A stretch of DNA of 64,000 nucleotides from Kocuria rosea subsp. polaris (GCA_023896275.1 MLDA01000005.1:109693-173692), one strand, 5' to 3'; counted from the first letter of the stretch, positions 34,916 through 45,763 are shown. Program-made: numbers and translations. Notes: generated from the sequence alone by a model not told the origin.

Positions 34916-34975
34916 GTGTCCAATGCGGACCCATTCACTCATTCCGCCAGCACAGCATCGACGGGACCTTCATGA
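34916..34975 (+). CDS. Possible leaderless upstream ORF of the atp operon, 19 codons
   Basis: GTG at 34916 follows the TAGAAT hexamer at leaderless distance and opens a frame encoding MSNADPFTHSASTASTGPS. Its TGA overlaps the ATG of the next gene (ATGA, 34972-34975). That gene has no clear ribosome site, so coupled translation from this peptide is a reasonable inference. The peptide resembles nothing I know. Confidence 0.45.
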   Translation: MSNADPFTHSASTASTGPS

Positions 34976-35463
34976 GCGCGAACGGCACAGGAGAGGCACG
35001 GCCTCGACGTGTTGCGGGGGAGACCCCGCAACCCTGGCTTCGCATTCTGCGCTCTTGCAGCCTGGTCTCCCTCGCGCTTGTGGTTGCAGGCGGCGTCGTA
35101 GCCAGCCTGATCTCTGGCCTGCCTGCCGTCGCCAGTGTCGCCTCCGCGATTCTGCTCGTCCTGGTGTTCTTCGGTATCACGCTACTCATCGGGCACTACG
35201 TCGGCCTGCACAACCCGCGGGCCGCACTGGGTGCCTTCATGCTCGGATACATTGTCAAAGTTGTCGGTTTCGGCGCCGTCGTGTTCCTCGTGGGTACGCC
35301 CGCGTGGATCGACGGGGCGTGGTTTGTCGGCGCAGCCGTTGCCGCGGTCATCGCCTGGCAGGCCACCGAAATGATCGTCTTCTCGCGACTTCGCTTCCAG
35401 TTGTACGACGACGAACCGGTCTCCGACGCCGCCCGAGAGCGGGGTGCTCGTGGAGCAGCATAA
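34972..35463 (+). CDS. AtpI-like membrane protein at the head of the atp operon
   Basis: The protein has 163 residues with four hydrophobic segments from about residue 28 (SLVSLALVVAGGVVASLISG) to 131 and a charged C-terminal tail. Position and topology match Rv1303 of M. tuberculosis, a presumed ATP synthase subunit I-like protein that may help c-ring assembly or ion supply. The sequence alone does not prove the role. It overlaps the next gene by 20 bases. Confidence 0.6.
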   Translation: MSANGTGEARPRRVAGETPQPWLRILRSCSLVSLALVVAGGVVASLISGLPAVASVASAILLVLVFFGITLLIGHYVGLHNPRAALGAFMLGYIVKVVGFGAVVFLVGTPAWIDGAWFVGAAVAAVIAWQATEMIVFSRLRFQLYDDEPVSDAARERGARGAA

Positions 35464-35680
35464 GAAGGTCTATCGCGAGCCGAATAACGGTTCGTGGACC
35501 CGCGAGTTCATCAACTACATCGTCGGCGGGATGCTCGCCTTCGGTTTGATAGGCTGGGGTTTGGATTTCCTCTTGCCAACCCGCTGGATCTGGCTTGCCG
35601 GGGTCGCCATCGGCGCTATTGCGGGTGGCCTGCTGGCGAACGCACACCGAACTGCTTACCGGCGGCGCCAGAGTGAATGA
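35444..35680 (+). CDS. Small AtpI/AtpZ-type protein
   Basis: This 78-residue protein has two membrane helices (IVGGMLAFGLIGWGLDFLL and WIWLAGVAIGAIAGGLLAN) and a basic tail, the pattern of the AtpZ/AtpI family encoded before atpB in many operons. GTG codons at 35444 and 35450 are both possible starts; GAGAG and GGGG upstream do not decide between them. It overlaps the preceding gene, so the two are probably coupled. Confidence 0.65.
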   Translation: MLVEQHKKVYREPNNGSWTREFINYIVGGMLAFGLIGWGLDFLLPTRWIWLAGVAIGAIAGGLLANAHRTAYRRRQSE

Positions 35681-35779
35681 ATACCGGGCAATAGGCCCAC
35701 ACAACTTAGAGACTTATGGGACGCCGCCCCGCGCGGACGACCACATGCCCAAAGACGGACACTGCAGAGAGGAAACGCG

Positions 35780-36589
35780 TTGATCCCGCTTGCGCTTCCG
35801 GCGGCCACCAATGAATCCGAGGGATTCATTGCCCCGACGATTGATGACTTGCACCTTCCGGAGATTCTTCCGTGGGGAGCACACTATGGCGAGGGCTTCG
35901 GCAAGCAGATGCTGCTGGTGCTGCTCTCGGTTGCACTGATCTCCTGGTTCCTGGTCGCGGCCTCGCGCCGTCGCCAGATGGTCCCAGGGAAATTCCAGTT
36001 CCTCGGGGAGTACAGCTACAACTTCGTCCGCAATAGCGTCGGCAAGGACCTGATCGGCGAGAAGGACTTCAAGCCCTTCGTCCCGGTTCTGGTTTCGCTC
36101 TTCTTCTTCATCCTGGTCAACAACCTGTTCGGATCGATTCCGTTCCTGCAGTTGCCGACCACGTCGCACGTGGGAACGGCCTACGCGCTGGCCGGATTCG
36201 TGTACATCATGTGGATCGCCCTCGGCATCCGGACCCACGGCATCGGCTACTTCAAGGTAGCGGTCGTTCCGTCGGGCGTTCCGAAGGCCTTCATCGTTCC
36301 GGTCGTCATCATCGAGATCGTATCGACGTTCCTGGTCCGCCCGCTGACGCACTCGTTGCGACTTTTCGCGACCATGCTCGCCGGCCACATGATCATCGCC
36401 CTCGCAGCGTCGGGTTCAGCCTTCTTGCTGACCCAGACCTCGGGAGCCATGCCGGCGCTCGGCGTGCTGACCATGGCCGGCGGCGTGGGGATGTACCTGT
36501 TCGAGATCTTCATCCAGGTACTGCAGGCTTACGTCTTCGTCCTGCTGACCGCGGTGTATATCCAGGGCTCGATCTCCGAGGCCCACTAA
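35780..36589 (+). CDS. atpB: F1Fo ATP synthase subunit a
   Basis: This 269-residue membrane subunit forms the proton half-channels. The essential arginine lies in PLTHSLRLFATMLAGHM, and the C-terminal FEIFIQVLQAYVFVLLTAVY is typical. The start is TTG, chosen because AGAGAGGAAA stands just before it. It is the first core gene of an operon in the order B-E-F-H-A-G-D-C. Confidence 0.96.
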   Translation: MIPLALPAATNESEGFIAPTIDDLHLPEILPWGAHYGEGFGKQMLLVLLSVALISWFLVAASRRRQMVPGKFQFLGEYSYNFVRNSVGKDLIGEKDFKPFVPVLVSLFFFILVNNLFGSIPFLQLPTTSHVGTAYALAGFVYIMWIALGIRTHGIGYFKVAVVPSGVPKAFIVPVVIIEIVSTFLVRPLTHSLRLFATMLAGHMIIALAASGSAFLLTQTSGAMPALGVLTMAGGVGMYLFEIFIQVLQAYVFVLLTAVYIQGSISEAH

Positions 36590-36597
36590 ATAGCTGT

Positions 36598-36612
36598 CCC
36601 CCTTCGCGGGGG
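36598..36612 (+). other. Hairpin between atpB and atpE
   Basis: CCCCC and GGGGG flank TTCGC shortly after the atpB stop. Such intercistronic structures can protect or process the downstream atpE message, whose product is needed in about ten copies. Confidence 0.45.
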
Positions 36613-36676
36613 TCGACATTAACGCAATCAACCTGCCAGATCGGAAGTTCCGAGACGGCATCGTGAAAGGAAAACA

Positions 36677-36889
36677 ATGGAAATCTCCGGCAACCTCAAT
36701 GCGATCGGTTACGGCCTCTCTGCCATCGGCGGCGGTATCGGCGTTGGACTTGTCTTCGCCGCATTCATCAACGGCGTTGCCCGTCAGCCGGAAGCCCAGC
36801 GCGTCCTGCAGCCGCTGGCATTCATGGGCCTGGCATTCACCGAGGCGCTCGCCATTCTCGGTCTCGTGTTCGCCTTCGTCTGGAACTAA
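36677..36889 (+). CDS. atpE: F1Fo ATP synthase subunit c
   Basis: This 70-residue two-helix rotor subunit has the glycine-rich first helix ([14 protein letters not shown]), the polar loop [12 protein letters not shown] and the proton-carrying glutamate in [11 protein letters not shown]. No sodium-binding ligands are seen, so it is probably proton-driven. A GTGAAAGGAAAAC ribosome region precedes it. In mycobacteria this is the bedaquiline target. Confidence 0.96.
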   Translation: MEISGNLNAIGYGLSAIGGGIGVGLVFAAFINGVARQPEAQRVLQPLAFMGLAFTEALAILGLVFAFVWN

Positions 36890-36947
36890 TCTCGGGCTGA
36901 ACATGCCCAGAGTCAATCCATACGCTCTTCAGAAAGACGGGTGAAAG

Positions 36948-37496
36948 ATGAACGAGGCAGTTATTCTCGCTGCTGAGGGTGCGAACCCGCTGGTGCCAAA
37001 CTGGTGGGAAATCCTTGTCACGGTCCTGGGCTTCGCAGTGCTGCTCTTCATTGTGACCAAGTTCGTTGTTCCTGCGTTTGAAAAGACGTACGAAGAGCGT
37101 TCGCAGGCCATCGAGGGCGGCATCGCCAAGGCGGAAGCCGCGCAGGCTGAAGCCAATGCAGCCCTCGAGGAGTACAAGAAGCAACTGGTTGACGCTCGTA
37201 CCGAGGCCAACCGGATCCGCGAGGAAGCACGCGCCGAGGGCGCACAGATCCTGGCGGAACTCAAGGAGAAGGCGGCCTCGGAATCGGCCCGCATCTCCGA
37301 GCAGGCCCACGTGCAGATCGAGGCCGAGCGGTCCGCCGCAGTCGCTTCCCTGCGCAACGAGGTCGGCACGCTGGCTACCGAACTGGCCGGCAAGATCGTG
37401 GGCGAGTCCCTCGCCGATGACGATCGCTCGGCACGCGTGGTCGACCGCTTCCTGGCCGACCTCGACTCCCAGCAGAGTGCAGGTGCATCGAACTAA
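36948..37496 (+). CDS. atpF: F1Fo ATP synthase subunit b
   Basis: This 182-residue protein has one N-terminal membrane helix (ILVTVLGFAVLLFIVTKFVV) followed by a long Ala/Glu-rich coiled coil that forms the peripheral stalk. It is of normal length. Its stop overlaps the atpH ATG by one base. Confidence 0.94.
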   Translation: MNEAVILAAEGANPLVPNWWEILVTVLGFAVLLFIVTKFVVPAFEKTYEERSQAIEGGIAKAEAAQAEANAALEEYKKQLVDARTEANRIREEARAEGAQILAELKEKAASESARISEQAHVQIEAERSAAVASLRNEVGTLATELAGKIVGESLADDDRSARVVDRFLADLDSQQSAGASN

Positions 37497-38308
37497 TGGC
37501 AGGCGTATCGAGCGAGTCATTGGCAGCGGCCCTCGAGCAGTTGGAGCCTCGGCTCACGACCGCTGAGCTCCCGCTGGCCGAGGAACTCTTTGTCATCCTG
37601 GGCCTGCTGGACGGCAACGCCGGCCTGCGTCGCGCCCTGACTGATCCTGCACGCGACGGTAAGGACAAGGCCGCACTGCTGTCGCGGCTGGTCACGGGCA
37701 AGGTATCCGCAGCTGCGGAGGCCACCGCGGCCGACCTGGCCGCTGCACGCTGGCGCTCGGCACGCGACATCGGGGACGCGCTGGAAGTTCTGGCCGGAAC
37801 GACCGCAGTTGCTGTGGCGGAACGCCAGGGCGGCACGGCCGGCCTGGACGCGCTTGAAGAACAGCTCTTCGAGTTCTGCCAGATCGTCGGATCGAGCCAC
37901 GAGTTGCAGCGCGCGCTGGACGAGCCGCAGGCGTCGGCGGAGTCGAAGACTTCGCTGGCGTTCAGGCTCGTTCCCAACGCAGGGGAGGCCGCCAAGCTTC
38001 TGATCCGTCAGGCCGTCACGGCCCCGCGTGGTCTGAAGCCGGCCGAGCTGGTCAACAGCTTCATTGAACTGGTCGCCAAGCGACAGCAGCGGTGGATTGC
38101 GCACGTCAGCGTCACCCGTCCGTTGACGGCAGAGCAGTCCAACCGATTGCAGACCGGTCTCAACAACCTCTACGGCCGTGAGCTGAATCTGAACGTCAGC
38201 ATCGAGCCGGACCTCATCGGCGGCATCCGTGTGGTTGTCGGAGACGAGATCCTCGACGGTTCCACGGTCTCGCGCCTCAGCGAGCTGCGCCGCAGGCTGG
38301 CCAGCTGA
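37496..38308 (+). CDS. atpH: F1Fo ATP synthase subunit delta
   Basis: The 270 residues are about 90 more than the E. coli subunit but usual for actinobacteria other than mycobacteria, which fuse b and delta. The C-terminal motif EPDLIGGIRVVVGDEILDGS is the family signature. It links F1 to the peripheral stalk. Confidence 0.93.
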   Translation: MAGVSSESLAAALEQLEPRLTTAELPLAEELFVILGLLDGNAGLRRALTDPARDGKDKAALLSRLVTGKVSAAAEATAADLAAARWRSARDIGDALEVLAGTTAVAVAERQGGTAGLDALEEQLFEFCQIVGSSHELQRALDEPQASAESKTSLAFRLVPNAGEAAKLLIRQAVTAPRGLKPAELVNSFIELVAKRQQRWIAHVSVTRPLTAEQSNRLQTGLNNLYGRELNLNVSIEPDLIGGIRVVVGDEILDGSTVSRLSELRRRLAS

Positions 38309-38410
38309 AAAGCTTGACGCTTCGCAGCTGCCACAACACAGACTGAATCAAACACAGTCATCGTTGAAGATCCACACGATGACAGACACACAGGAGAGCA
38401 GGGACTGCAG

Positions 38411-40048
38411 ATGGCCGATTTGACCATCAACGCCGATGACGTCCGCAATGCCTTGACCGATTTCGCGGCGTCCTACGAACCGGGCACCGCAGATCGCGTC
38501 GAGGTTGGCCGCGTCACCACGGCAAGTGACGGCATCGCCAAGGTGGAGGGTCTTCCCTCCGTCATGGCAAACGAACTTCTCGAATTCGACAACGGCGTTC
38601 TGGGCCTGGCCCAGAACCTCGACACCCGTGAGATCGGCGTCGTCATCCTCGGCGACTTCACGGGCATCGAGGAAGGCCAGGAGGTCAAGCGCACCGGACA
38701 GATCTTGTCCGTACCGGTGGGCGACAACTTCCTCGGTCGCGTCGTGGACCCGCTGGGCAACCCGATCGACGACCTGGGCGAGATCGAAGCCGAAGGCCGC
38801 CGCGCCCTCGAGCTCCAGGCTCCCGGCGTCACGCAGCGTAAGTCGGTCCACGAGCCGCTGCAGACCGGCATCAAGGCCATCGACGCCATGATCCCGATCG
38901 GCCGTGGCCAGCGTCAGCTGATCATCGGTGACCGCCAGACCGGCAAGACCGCCATCGCCGTCGACGCCATCCTAAACCAGCGCGACAACTGGGCCTCGGG
39001 TGACGTCAACAAGCAGGTGCGCTGCATCTACGTGGCCGTCGGTCAGAAGGCGTCGACCATCGCCGCAGTCCGCCAGACGCTGGAGGACCAGGGCGCGCTG
39101 GAGTACACCACGATCGTGGCCTCCCCGGCGTCCGACCCGGCCGGTTTCAAGTACCTCGCCCCCTACGCCGGTTCGGCCATCGGCCAGCACTGGATGTATG
39201 GCGGCAAGCACGTTCTGGTGATCTTCGATGACCTGTCGAAGCAGGCCGAAGCCTACCGCGCCGTCTCCCTGCTGCTCCGCCGTCCGCCGGGACGCGAAGC
39301 CTACCCGGGTGACGTGTTCTACCTGCACTCCCGCCTCCTCGAGCGTTGTGCCAAGCTCTCTGACGAGCTCGGCGCCGGCTCGATGACTGGTCTGCCGATC
39401 ATCGAGACCAAGGCCAACGACGTGTCGGCTTACATCCCGACCAACGTCATCTCGATCACCGACGGTCAGATCTTCCTGCAGTCGGATCTCTTCAACGCCA
39501 ACCAGCGTCCCGCCGTCGACGTGGGCATCTCGGTGTCCCGCGTTGGTGGTGCGGCGCAGGTCAAGTCGATGAAGAAGGTCTCCGGTACCCTCAAGCTCGA
39601 GCTTGCCCAGTACCGCGACATGCAGGCTTTCGCAATGTTCGCCTCGGACCTGGATGCTGCCTCCAAGCAGCAGCTGACCCGTGGCGCTCGCCTGATGGAG
39701 CTGCTCAAGCAGGGCCAGTACCAGCCGTTCCCGGTTGAAGATCAGGTCGTCTCCGTCTGGGCCGGCACCAACGGCCACCTGGACGACGTTCCGGTCGAGG
39801 ACGTGCGCCGCTTCGAGACGGACTTCCTCGAGTACCTGCGTCACCGCACGCAGATCCTCACCACGCTGGCTCAGACCGGCAAGATCGAGGACTCCACGGT
39901 CGACGCTCTGAAGGCGGCAGTTGCCGACTTCAAGCAGGGCTTCTTCGGCGAGGGTGACGACAAGTTCGTCGGCCCGGGCCACGAAGAGCACGACGCGATC
40001 GAAGAAGACGCCGTCGGCCAGGAACAGATCGTCAAGCAGAAGCGCTGA
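38411..40048 (+). CDS. atpA: F1Fo ATP synthase subunit alpha
   Basis: This 545-residue subunit has the non-catalytic nucleotide site, with P-loop [13 protein letters not shown] and the signature [14 protein letters not shown]. The C-terminal tail after about residue 510 is acidic ([17 protein letters not shown]), like the extended tail of actinobacterial alpha subunits. GGAGAGCAGG precedes the ATG. Confidence 0.97.
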   Translation: MADLTINADDVRNALTDFAASYEPGTADRVEVGRVTTASDGIAKVEGLPSVMANELLEFDNGVLGLAQNLDTREIGVVILGDFTGIEEGQEVKRTGQILSVPVGDNFLGRVVDPLGNPIDDLGEIEAEGRRALELQAPGVTQRKSVHEPLQTGIKAIDAMIPIGRGQRQLIIGDRQTGKTAIAVDAILNQRDNWASGDVNKQVRCIYVAVGQKASTIAAVRQTLEDQGALEYTTIVASPASDPAGFKYLAPYAGSAIGQHWMYGGKHVLVIFDDLSKQAEAYRAVSLLLRRPPGREAYPGDVFYLHSRLLERCAKLSDELGAGSMTGLPIIETKANDVSAYIPTNVISITDGQIFLQSDLFNANQRPAVDVGISVSRVGGAAQVKSMKKVSGTLKLELAQYRDMQAFAMFASDLDAASKQQLTRGARLMELLKQGQYQPFPVEDQVVSVWAGTNGHLDDVPVEDVRRFETDFLEYLRHRTQILTTLAQTGKIEDSTVDALKAAVADFKQGFFGEGDDKFVGPGHEEHDAIEEDAVGQEQIVKQKR

Positions 40049-40062
40049 CATCTCCGCGGAAT

Positions 40063-40090
40063 GGGCGGGTGGGCTGAGGCCCACCCGCCC
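40063..40090 (+). other. Hairpin between atpA and atpG
   Basis: There is a perfect 12-base-pair stem (GGGCGGGTGGGC, loop TGAG) with no T tract, inside the operon. It is more likely an mRNA processing or stability element than a terminator. Confidence 0.5.
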
Positions 40091-40116
40091 GTACCGAGGA
40101 TAAGGAAAGGAAAAAC

Positions 40117-41013
40117 ATGGGAGCCCAGATTCGGGTCTACCGCCAGAAGATCGCATCGACGCAGTCGATGGGCAAGATTTTCAAGGCGATGGAACTGATC
40201 GCCACTTCCCGTATCGGCAAGGCCCGCAGCCGTATGACTGCGTCCCTGCCGTACGCGAACGCGATCACCCGTGCTGTTTCTGCCGCCGCGTCCCAGTCCG
40301 AGGTGGACCACCCGCTGACGACCGAACCCGAGCAGGTTCGTCGTTCAGCGGTACTGATCCTCGCCTCCGACCGTGGTCTCGCCGGAGCCTACTCCGCCAG
40401 CGTTCTGAAGCAGGCGGAGGGCCTTACTGAACTCCTCCGCGAAGAAGGCAAAGAAGTCAAGTACTACCTGGTCGGCCGCAAGGCCCTGGCGTACTACGAC
40501 TTCCGCGGACGCGAGTATGCCAAGGCCTGGACCGGGGGCACGGACAACCCGGAGTTCGAAACCGCACGTGAGATCGGCGCAGCGCTGCTCGAGGACTTCG
40601 CCACCGACTACGCGGAGGGTGGCGTGGACGAGATCCACGTCGTCTACACGCGGTTCCAGTCGATGGTCGTCCAGGAGCCCAACGTCATCCGACTGCTTCC
40701 GCTGGAAGTAGTGGAGGGCGACGAGCCCACCGACAGTTCGGAGCTGCTGCCGCTGTACGAGTACGAGCCAGAGCCAGAACAGGTGCTCGACGCTCTGCTG
40801 CCGCGCTACATCGAGTCCCGGATCTTCGCCGCCATGCTGCAGGCGGCTGCTTCGGAGCTCGCCGCACGCCAGCGGGCGATGAAGGCTGCCGGTGACAACG
40901 CCTCCGAGCTTGTGAAGAAGTACACGCGACTTCGTAACAACGCGCGCCAGGCCGAGATCACGCAGGAGCTGACCGAGATCGTGGGCGGTGCGGACGCACT
41001 GAACGCGTCCTAA
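40117..41013 (+). CDS. atpG: F1Fo ATP synthase subunit gamma
   Basis: This 298-residue central-stalk subunit has the N-terminal helix [20 protein letters not shown] and the C-terminal helix with [21 protein letters not shown]. It includes the insert around [20 protein letters not shown] seen in actinobacteria. AAGGAAAGG precedes the ATG. Confidence 0.96.
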   Translation: MGAQIRVYRQKIASTQSMGKIFKAMELIATSRIGKARSRMTASLPYANAITRAVSAAASQSEVDHPLTTEPEQVRRSAVLILASDRGLAGAYSASVLKQAEGLTELLREEGKEVKYYLVGRKALAYYDFRGREYAKAWTGGTDNPEFETAREIGAALLEDFATDYAEGGVDEIHVVYTRFQSMVVQEPNVIRLLPLEVVEGDEPTDSSELLPLYEYEPEPEQVLDALLPRYIESRIFAAMLQAAASELAARQRAMKAAGDNASELVKKYTRLRNNARQAEITQELTEIVGGADALNAS

Positions 41014-42525
<1,512 letters not shown>

Positions 42526-42527
42526 TC

Positions 42528-42809
42528 ATGGCCGAACTGGACGTAGAGATCGTCGCAGCGGATCACTTTGTGTGGTCCGGTGCTGCGACCCTGGTCAAAG
42601 CACGTACGAGCGATGGCGACATCGGCGTGATGCCGGGTCACACGCCCGTGCTTGCAGTGATGGTGCCTGGCATGCTGGAGATCACGCCCGTCTCGGGCTC
42701 CAAGATCCTGGTCGATGCAGAAGGTGGTTTCTTCTCCGTCGACAACAACAGGGTTGTGATCGTGGCAGACAACGCCAAGCTCCAGGACGCCGCCACGGCA
42801 GGAAACTGA
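42528..42809 (+). CDS. atpC: F1Fo ATP synthase subunit epsilon, short form
   Basis: The 93 residues cover the N-terminal beta-sandwich (ELDVEIVAADHFVWSGAAT, GDIGVMPGHTPVLAVM, EGGFFSVDNNRVVIVADNAK) and then stop. The C-terminal helical hairpin, which inhibits ATP hydrolysis in E. coli and is partly kept in mycobacteria, is missing. The gene is intact with no frameshift visible in the following bases. Confidence 0.93.
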   Translation: MAELDVEIVAADHFVWSGAATLVKARTSDGDIGVMPGHTPVLAVMVPGMLEITPVSGSKILVDAEGGFFSVDNNRVVIVADNAKLQDAATAGN

Positions 42810-42819
42810 TAGTCCTACC

Positions 42820-43245
42820 TTGAGCGACGTCGGCATCCTACTCATCGTTGTGGCCATCATGGTGGTCGTGATGATGTGTGGTGCCTTCGGACTTCGCCGG
42901 TATCAGCTCCGCAGTGCCCTGGGCACTTTCGACGCCTCCGTCAGCCACGCCTCCGGGCGTTGGCGGGCGGGGGTTTGTCGTTATGCGGACCGTGAACTCG
43001 AGTTCATGTCTTTGTTCTCGTTGTCCCCGATTCCGCGTCATCGATACCTGCGTAGTTCGCTGCGGCTCGACGGTTGGCGTGAGCCCCAGGGGCAGGACGC
43101 GAAGCGCCTGCCTGCAGGTTGGGTGATCGCTTGTCTACGGCACGAAGGCGATGACATCGAATTGGCGATGAACTACGGTGCATATACCGGGTTGAGTTCG
43201 TGGCTCGAGGCCGGGCCTGTGGTGGGAGTTGGTACCTGGCGATAG
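42820..43245 (+). CDS. DUF2550 family membrane-anchored protein
   Basis: The protein has 141 residues with one N-terminal helix (ILLIVVAIMVVVMMCGAFGL) and a soluble part (LRSALGTFDASV, WRAGVCRYADRELEF). It corresponds to DUF2550, found directly after atpC in many actinobacteria (Rv1312 in M. tuberculosis); the function is unknown. The start is probably TTG at 42820, ten bases after atpC, so it belongs to the operon. Confidence 0.85.
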   Translation: MSDVGILLIVVAIMVVVMMCGAFGLRRYQLRSALGTFDASVSHASGRWRAGVCRYADRELEFMSLFSLSPIPRHRYLRSSLRLDGWREPQGQDAKRLPAGWVIACLRHEGDDIELAMNYGAYTGLSSWLEAGPVVGVGTWR

Positions 43246-43281
43246 CCGGGTTCTGTCGCGAGCCCACGACTGAGGGCGAAA

Positions 43282-43333
43282 CGAAACGAGGCGGGTGCCC
43301 AGACCTGATGGTCTGGGCACCCGCCTCGTTTCG
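43282..43333. terminator. Bidirectional terminator at the end of the atp operon
   Basis: There is a perfect 24-base-pair stem (43282-43305 with 43310-43333) and TGAT loop. The right arm ends in CGTTTCG, the left in CGAAACG, so T-rich bases follow on either strand. It separates the atp operon from csp. Confidence 0.87.
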
Positions 43334-43347
43334 TCGGTGATGTGGTA

Positions 43348-43551
43348 CTAGAGTGCGGTCACGCCGGTGGCCTGGGGGCCCTTGGCGCCCTGGCCCACTT
43401 CGAACTCAACGCGCTGATTCTCTTCCAACGTACGGAAGCCGGACGTCTGGATCTCCGAGTAGTGGACGAAGACGTCGCTCTCCGCTCCATCGGGCGTGAT
43501 GAAGCCGAAGCCCTTCTCCGCGTTGAACCACTTGACGGTTCCCTGAGCCAT
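43348..43551 (-). CDS. Cold shock protein (CspA family)
   Basis: This 67-residue single-stranded nucleic-acid binding protein begins [20 protein letters not shown], with RNP1 (KGFGFI) and RNP2 (VFVHY). GCAGGAGGA precedes the ATG. The 207-base upstream region is typical of cold-shock genes with a long regulatory leader. Confidence 0.96.
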   Translation of the reverse strand: MAQGTVKWFNAEKGFGFITPDGAESDVFVHYSEIQTSGFRTLEENQRVEFEVGQGAKGPQATGVTAL

Positions 43552-43649
43552 TCATTCCTCCTGCTAAGTACTTCTCTTGTCGAACTTTCTACCAAATGGC
43601 TGGGGGAGCCGAGGACTAGGGCCCTCCGGGGAGGCCCAGGGTGCTTCGT

Positions 43650-43671
43650 ACCCGCAACCTGCTTTGCGGGT
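43650..43671 (-). terminator. Possible hairpin between nagA and csp
   Basis: ACCCGCAA and TTGCGGGT form an eight-base stem about 90 bases past the nagA stop. It may end the nagA message or form part of the csp leader. There is no T tract on this strand. Confidence 0.35.
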
Positions 43672-43758
43672 TTGGATATCACCAACACAAAGTTGAGTTC
43701 AGCATCACATACTCGAGCGGCCGGATCAATGCTTTCCAGACAACATTGCGTGAATTCG

Positions 43759-45024
43759 CTACGCCGCCGCGTATACGGGCTGACCTGAGCGAAAGGTAGT
43801 GAGCAACTGGAGATCGTCATTCGTGACGAGGATGTCAGCCCGAAATCCGGCATGCAGTGCCCCGACTTCGTCCTCTAAACCAAGAATCGCTGCGGGCACG
43901 GTTGTCGCCGCCGTTAGCGCGCGTGGGAGCGAGACTCCGGCATCGACGCATGCCTTGACACAGTCCAACAGGGTTGCGCTTCCGCCGGCAATCCGACCGT
44001 CGTCCGTGCGGAGGACGGCGTTGGCGAGTCGTGCCCGCTGCCCGCCCAGCTGGTAGTCGCCGTCGGGCATGGCCGTTGCCGCAGTGGCATCGGTGACGAG
44101 CGCGAGCGCTGAGGCAGGCATCGTCGCGAAGAGCATCCGCAGCGTCTGTGGATGCAGATGGTGACCATCGCCGATGATTTCCAGCACCGCGCGTCCGAGC
44201 GCCGCGGCCTCAAGGCTCGCACCGACAGGGCCGGGGGCGCGGTGGTGCCACGGCGCCATGCCATTGAAAACGTGGGTGATCGTGGGCGTTTCTGTGTACC
44301 CGTCGAAGCCGGCCGATTCCAGTTCTTCGAGAACCAGGGAAAGGGAGGCCACCGTTTGTTCGGCTGTCGCCCCAGTGTGTCCGAGGGATGGGATGACGCC
44401 ATGTGAGACGAGTTGTTCGACGAGGGCGTCGGCGCCCGGAAGCTCGGGGGCGTAAGTCATGGTCCGCAGCGCACCCTGGCAGGCGGCGACGAGCTCTTCA
44501 ACGAAGTCTGGATCCGGATCGCGCAGGGCCGCCGACGATTGGGCGCCGTTCTGGACCTTAGAGAGGAAAGGACCTTCGGCGTGGATCCCGGCGACCAGCC
44601 CCTCGGCGACGAGCGGTCCAAGCCGTTCCGCTGCGGCCAGCATTTCTTCTTCCGCGGCCGCCATCAGCGAAGCGAGCATCGTCGTCGTGCCTGCCTCGTA
44701 GTGGCGGCAGAGTGCCGCTCGGATCTGGTCCGCATCGGCTGTGGAAAAGTCGGCACCGAAGCCGCCATGGCAGTGTAGGTCGATCAGGCCGGGCATGATC
44801 AGCGCGTCATCGGCCACCTGGATGAACGGAAATGAGTCGTGATCGTCTCGTTCAGCAAACACTGCTGCTGGACCCGCGAACTCGATCCTGTCCCCGTCGA
44901 CGGCGACGACGGCACCGGGCAGCTTCTCGCCCTCGGTCAGGAGCGTGCCAGCCAGGGCGAACCGCTGGCGCTGGGCATCATTCTGCGAGGAAAGTGGGAC
45001 GGAGTTCTCATCATTGCCGGCCAT
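43759..45024 (-). CDS. nagA: N-acetylglucosamine-6-phosphate deacetylase
   Basis: This 421-residue amidohydrolase has the metal site DLHCHGGFGADFS, glutamate in GIHAEGPFLS, histidines in SLGHTGAT and THVFNGMAPW, and the catalytic aspartate in LVTDATAATAMPDG. It removes acetate from GlcNAc-6-phosphate, feeding amino-sugar use and wall recycling. It has a leaderless-type ATG. It follows nucS on the same strand after a 29-base gap. No nagB or sugar transporter is close by. Confidence 0.94.
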   Translation of the reverse strand: MAGNDENSVPLSSQNDAQRQRFALAGTLLTEGEKLPGAVVAVDGDRIEFAGPAAVFAERDDHDSFPFIQVADDALIMPGLIDLHCHGGFGADFSTADADQIRAALCRHYEAGTTTMLASLMAAAEEEMLAAAERLGPLVAEGLVAGIHAEGPFLSKVQNGAQSSAALRDPDPDFVEELVAACQGALRTMTYAPELPGADALVEQLVSHGVIPSLGHTGATAEQTVASLSLVLEELESAGFDGYTETPTITHVFNGMAPWHHRAPGPVGASLEAAALGRAVLEIIGDGHHLHPQTLRMLFATMPASALALVTDATAATAMPDGDYQLGGQRARLANAVLRTDDGRIAGGSATLLDCVKACVDAGVSLPRALTAATTVPAAILGLEDEVGALHAGFRADILVTNDDLQLLTTFRSGQPVYAAA

Positions 45025-45030
45025 GGCCCC

Positions 45031-45036
45031 ATCCTA
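45031..45036 (-). promoter_or_regulatory. -10 hexamer for leaderless nagA
   Basis: TAGGAT on the minus strand ends six bases before the nagA ATG, so nagA may have a promoter separate from nucS. Confidence 0.5.
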
Positions 45037-45053
45037 GGCGGTCCGGACCTCAA

Positions 45054-45749
45054 CTAGAACAGGCGCGACGCCGAGTCGTCGACGCCGCGCATGGCGTCGT
45101 AGTCGAGGACCAGGCATTGAATGCCACGGTCTTCGGCGAGGGTCCTGGCTTGGGGTTTGATCTGCTGCGCGGCGAAGACGCCGCGGACCGGGGCGAGGAG
45201 CGGATCGCGGTTCATGAGCTCCAGGTAGCGGGTGAGCTGTTCGACGCCGTCGATGTCGCCGCGGCGCTTGAGCTCGACCGCGACGGTGGCCCCCGCGGCA
45301 TCTCGGGCGAGGATATCGACAGGACCGATGGCGGTCATGTATTCGCGGCGAACCAGTGTGAACCCGGTGCCAAGCGTTTCAATCTGCTCAGCGAGGAGGC
45401 GTTGGAGGTCTGCTTCGACGCCGTCCTTGATCAACCCGGGATCGAGGCCGAGTTCGTGATTGGTATCGTGCAAAGTCTCGTAGATTCGGACGATCAGCCG
45501 GTCATCGCTCTTCTGATGGGCGACGTGCCAGACGGACGTGACGCCGGCCTCGCGGTCGGCCTCATCCGGTGTGGTGTCCCGCATGACGGCTGGTGGAGAC
45601 ATCCAGTTCAGCGGCTTGTAGGAGCCGCCGTCGGAATGAACAAGAACCGAACCGTCGGCTTTGACCATGAGGAGGCGGGTGGCGAGCGGAAGGTGCGCAC
45701 GGAGGCGACCTTCGTAGTCCACAGAGCAACGAGCAATAACTAAACGCAC
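45054..45749 (-). CDS. nucS: Mismatch-specific endonuclease NucS (EndoMS)
   Basis: This 231-residue enzyme performs the non-canonical mismatch repair of actinobacteria, which lack MutS-MutL. The N-terminal DNA-binding domain starts [20 protein letters not shown] (GTG start), and the nuclease core has [20 protein letters not shown] with the D-ExK pattern. The C-terminal SRLF resembles the sliding-clamp-binding tail described for Corynebacterium NucS. In the family it cuts both strands at G-T, G-G and T-T mismatches. Starts further upstream exist but lack family similarity. Confidence 0.95.
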   Translation of the reverse strand: MRLVIARCSVDYEGRLRAHLPLATRLLMVKADGSVLVHSDGGSYKPLNWMSPPAVMRDTTPDEADREAGVTSVWHVAHQKSDDRLIVRIYETLHDTNHELGLDPGLIKDGVEADLQRLLAEQIETLGTGFTLVRREYMTAIGPVDILARDAAGATVAVELKRRGDIDGVEQLTRYLELMNRDPLLAPVRGVFAAQQIKPQARTLAEDRGIQCLVLDYDAMRGVDDSASRLF

Positions 45750-45757
45750 AAGAGTCC

Positions 45758-45763
45758 ACTCTA
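45758..45763 (-). promoter_or_regulatory. -10 hexamer for leaderless nucS
   Basis: TAGAGT on the minus strand ends eight bases before the nucS GTG. Confidence 0.55.
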
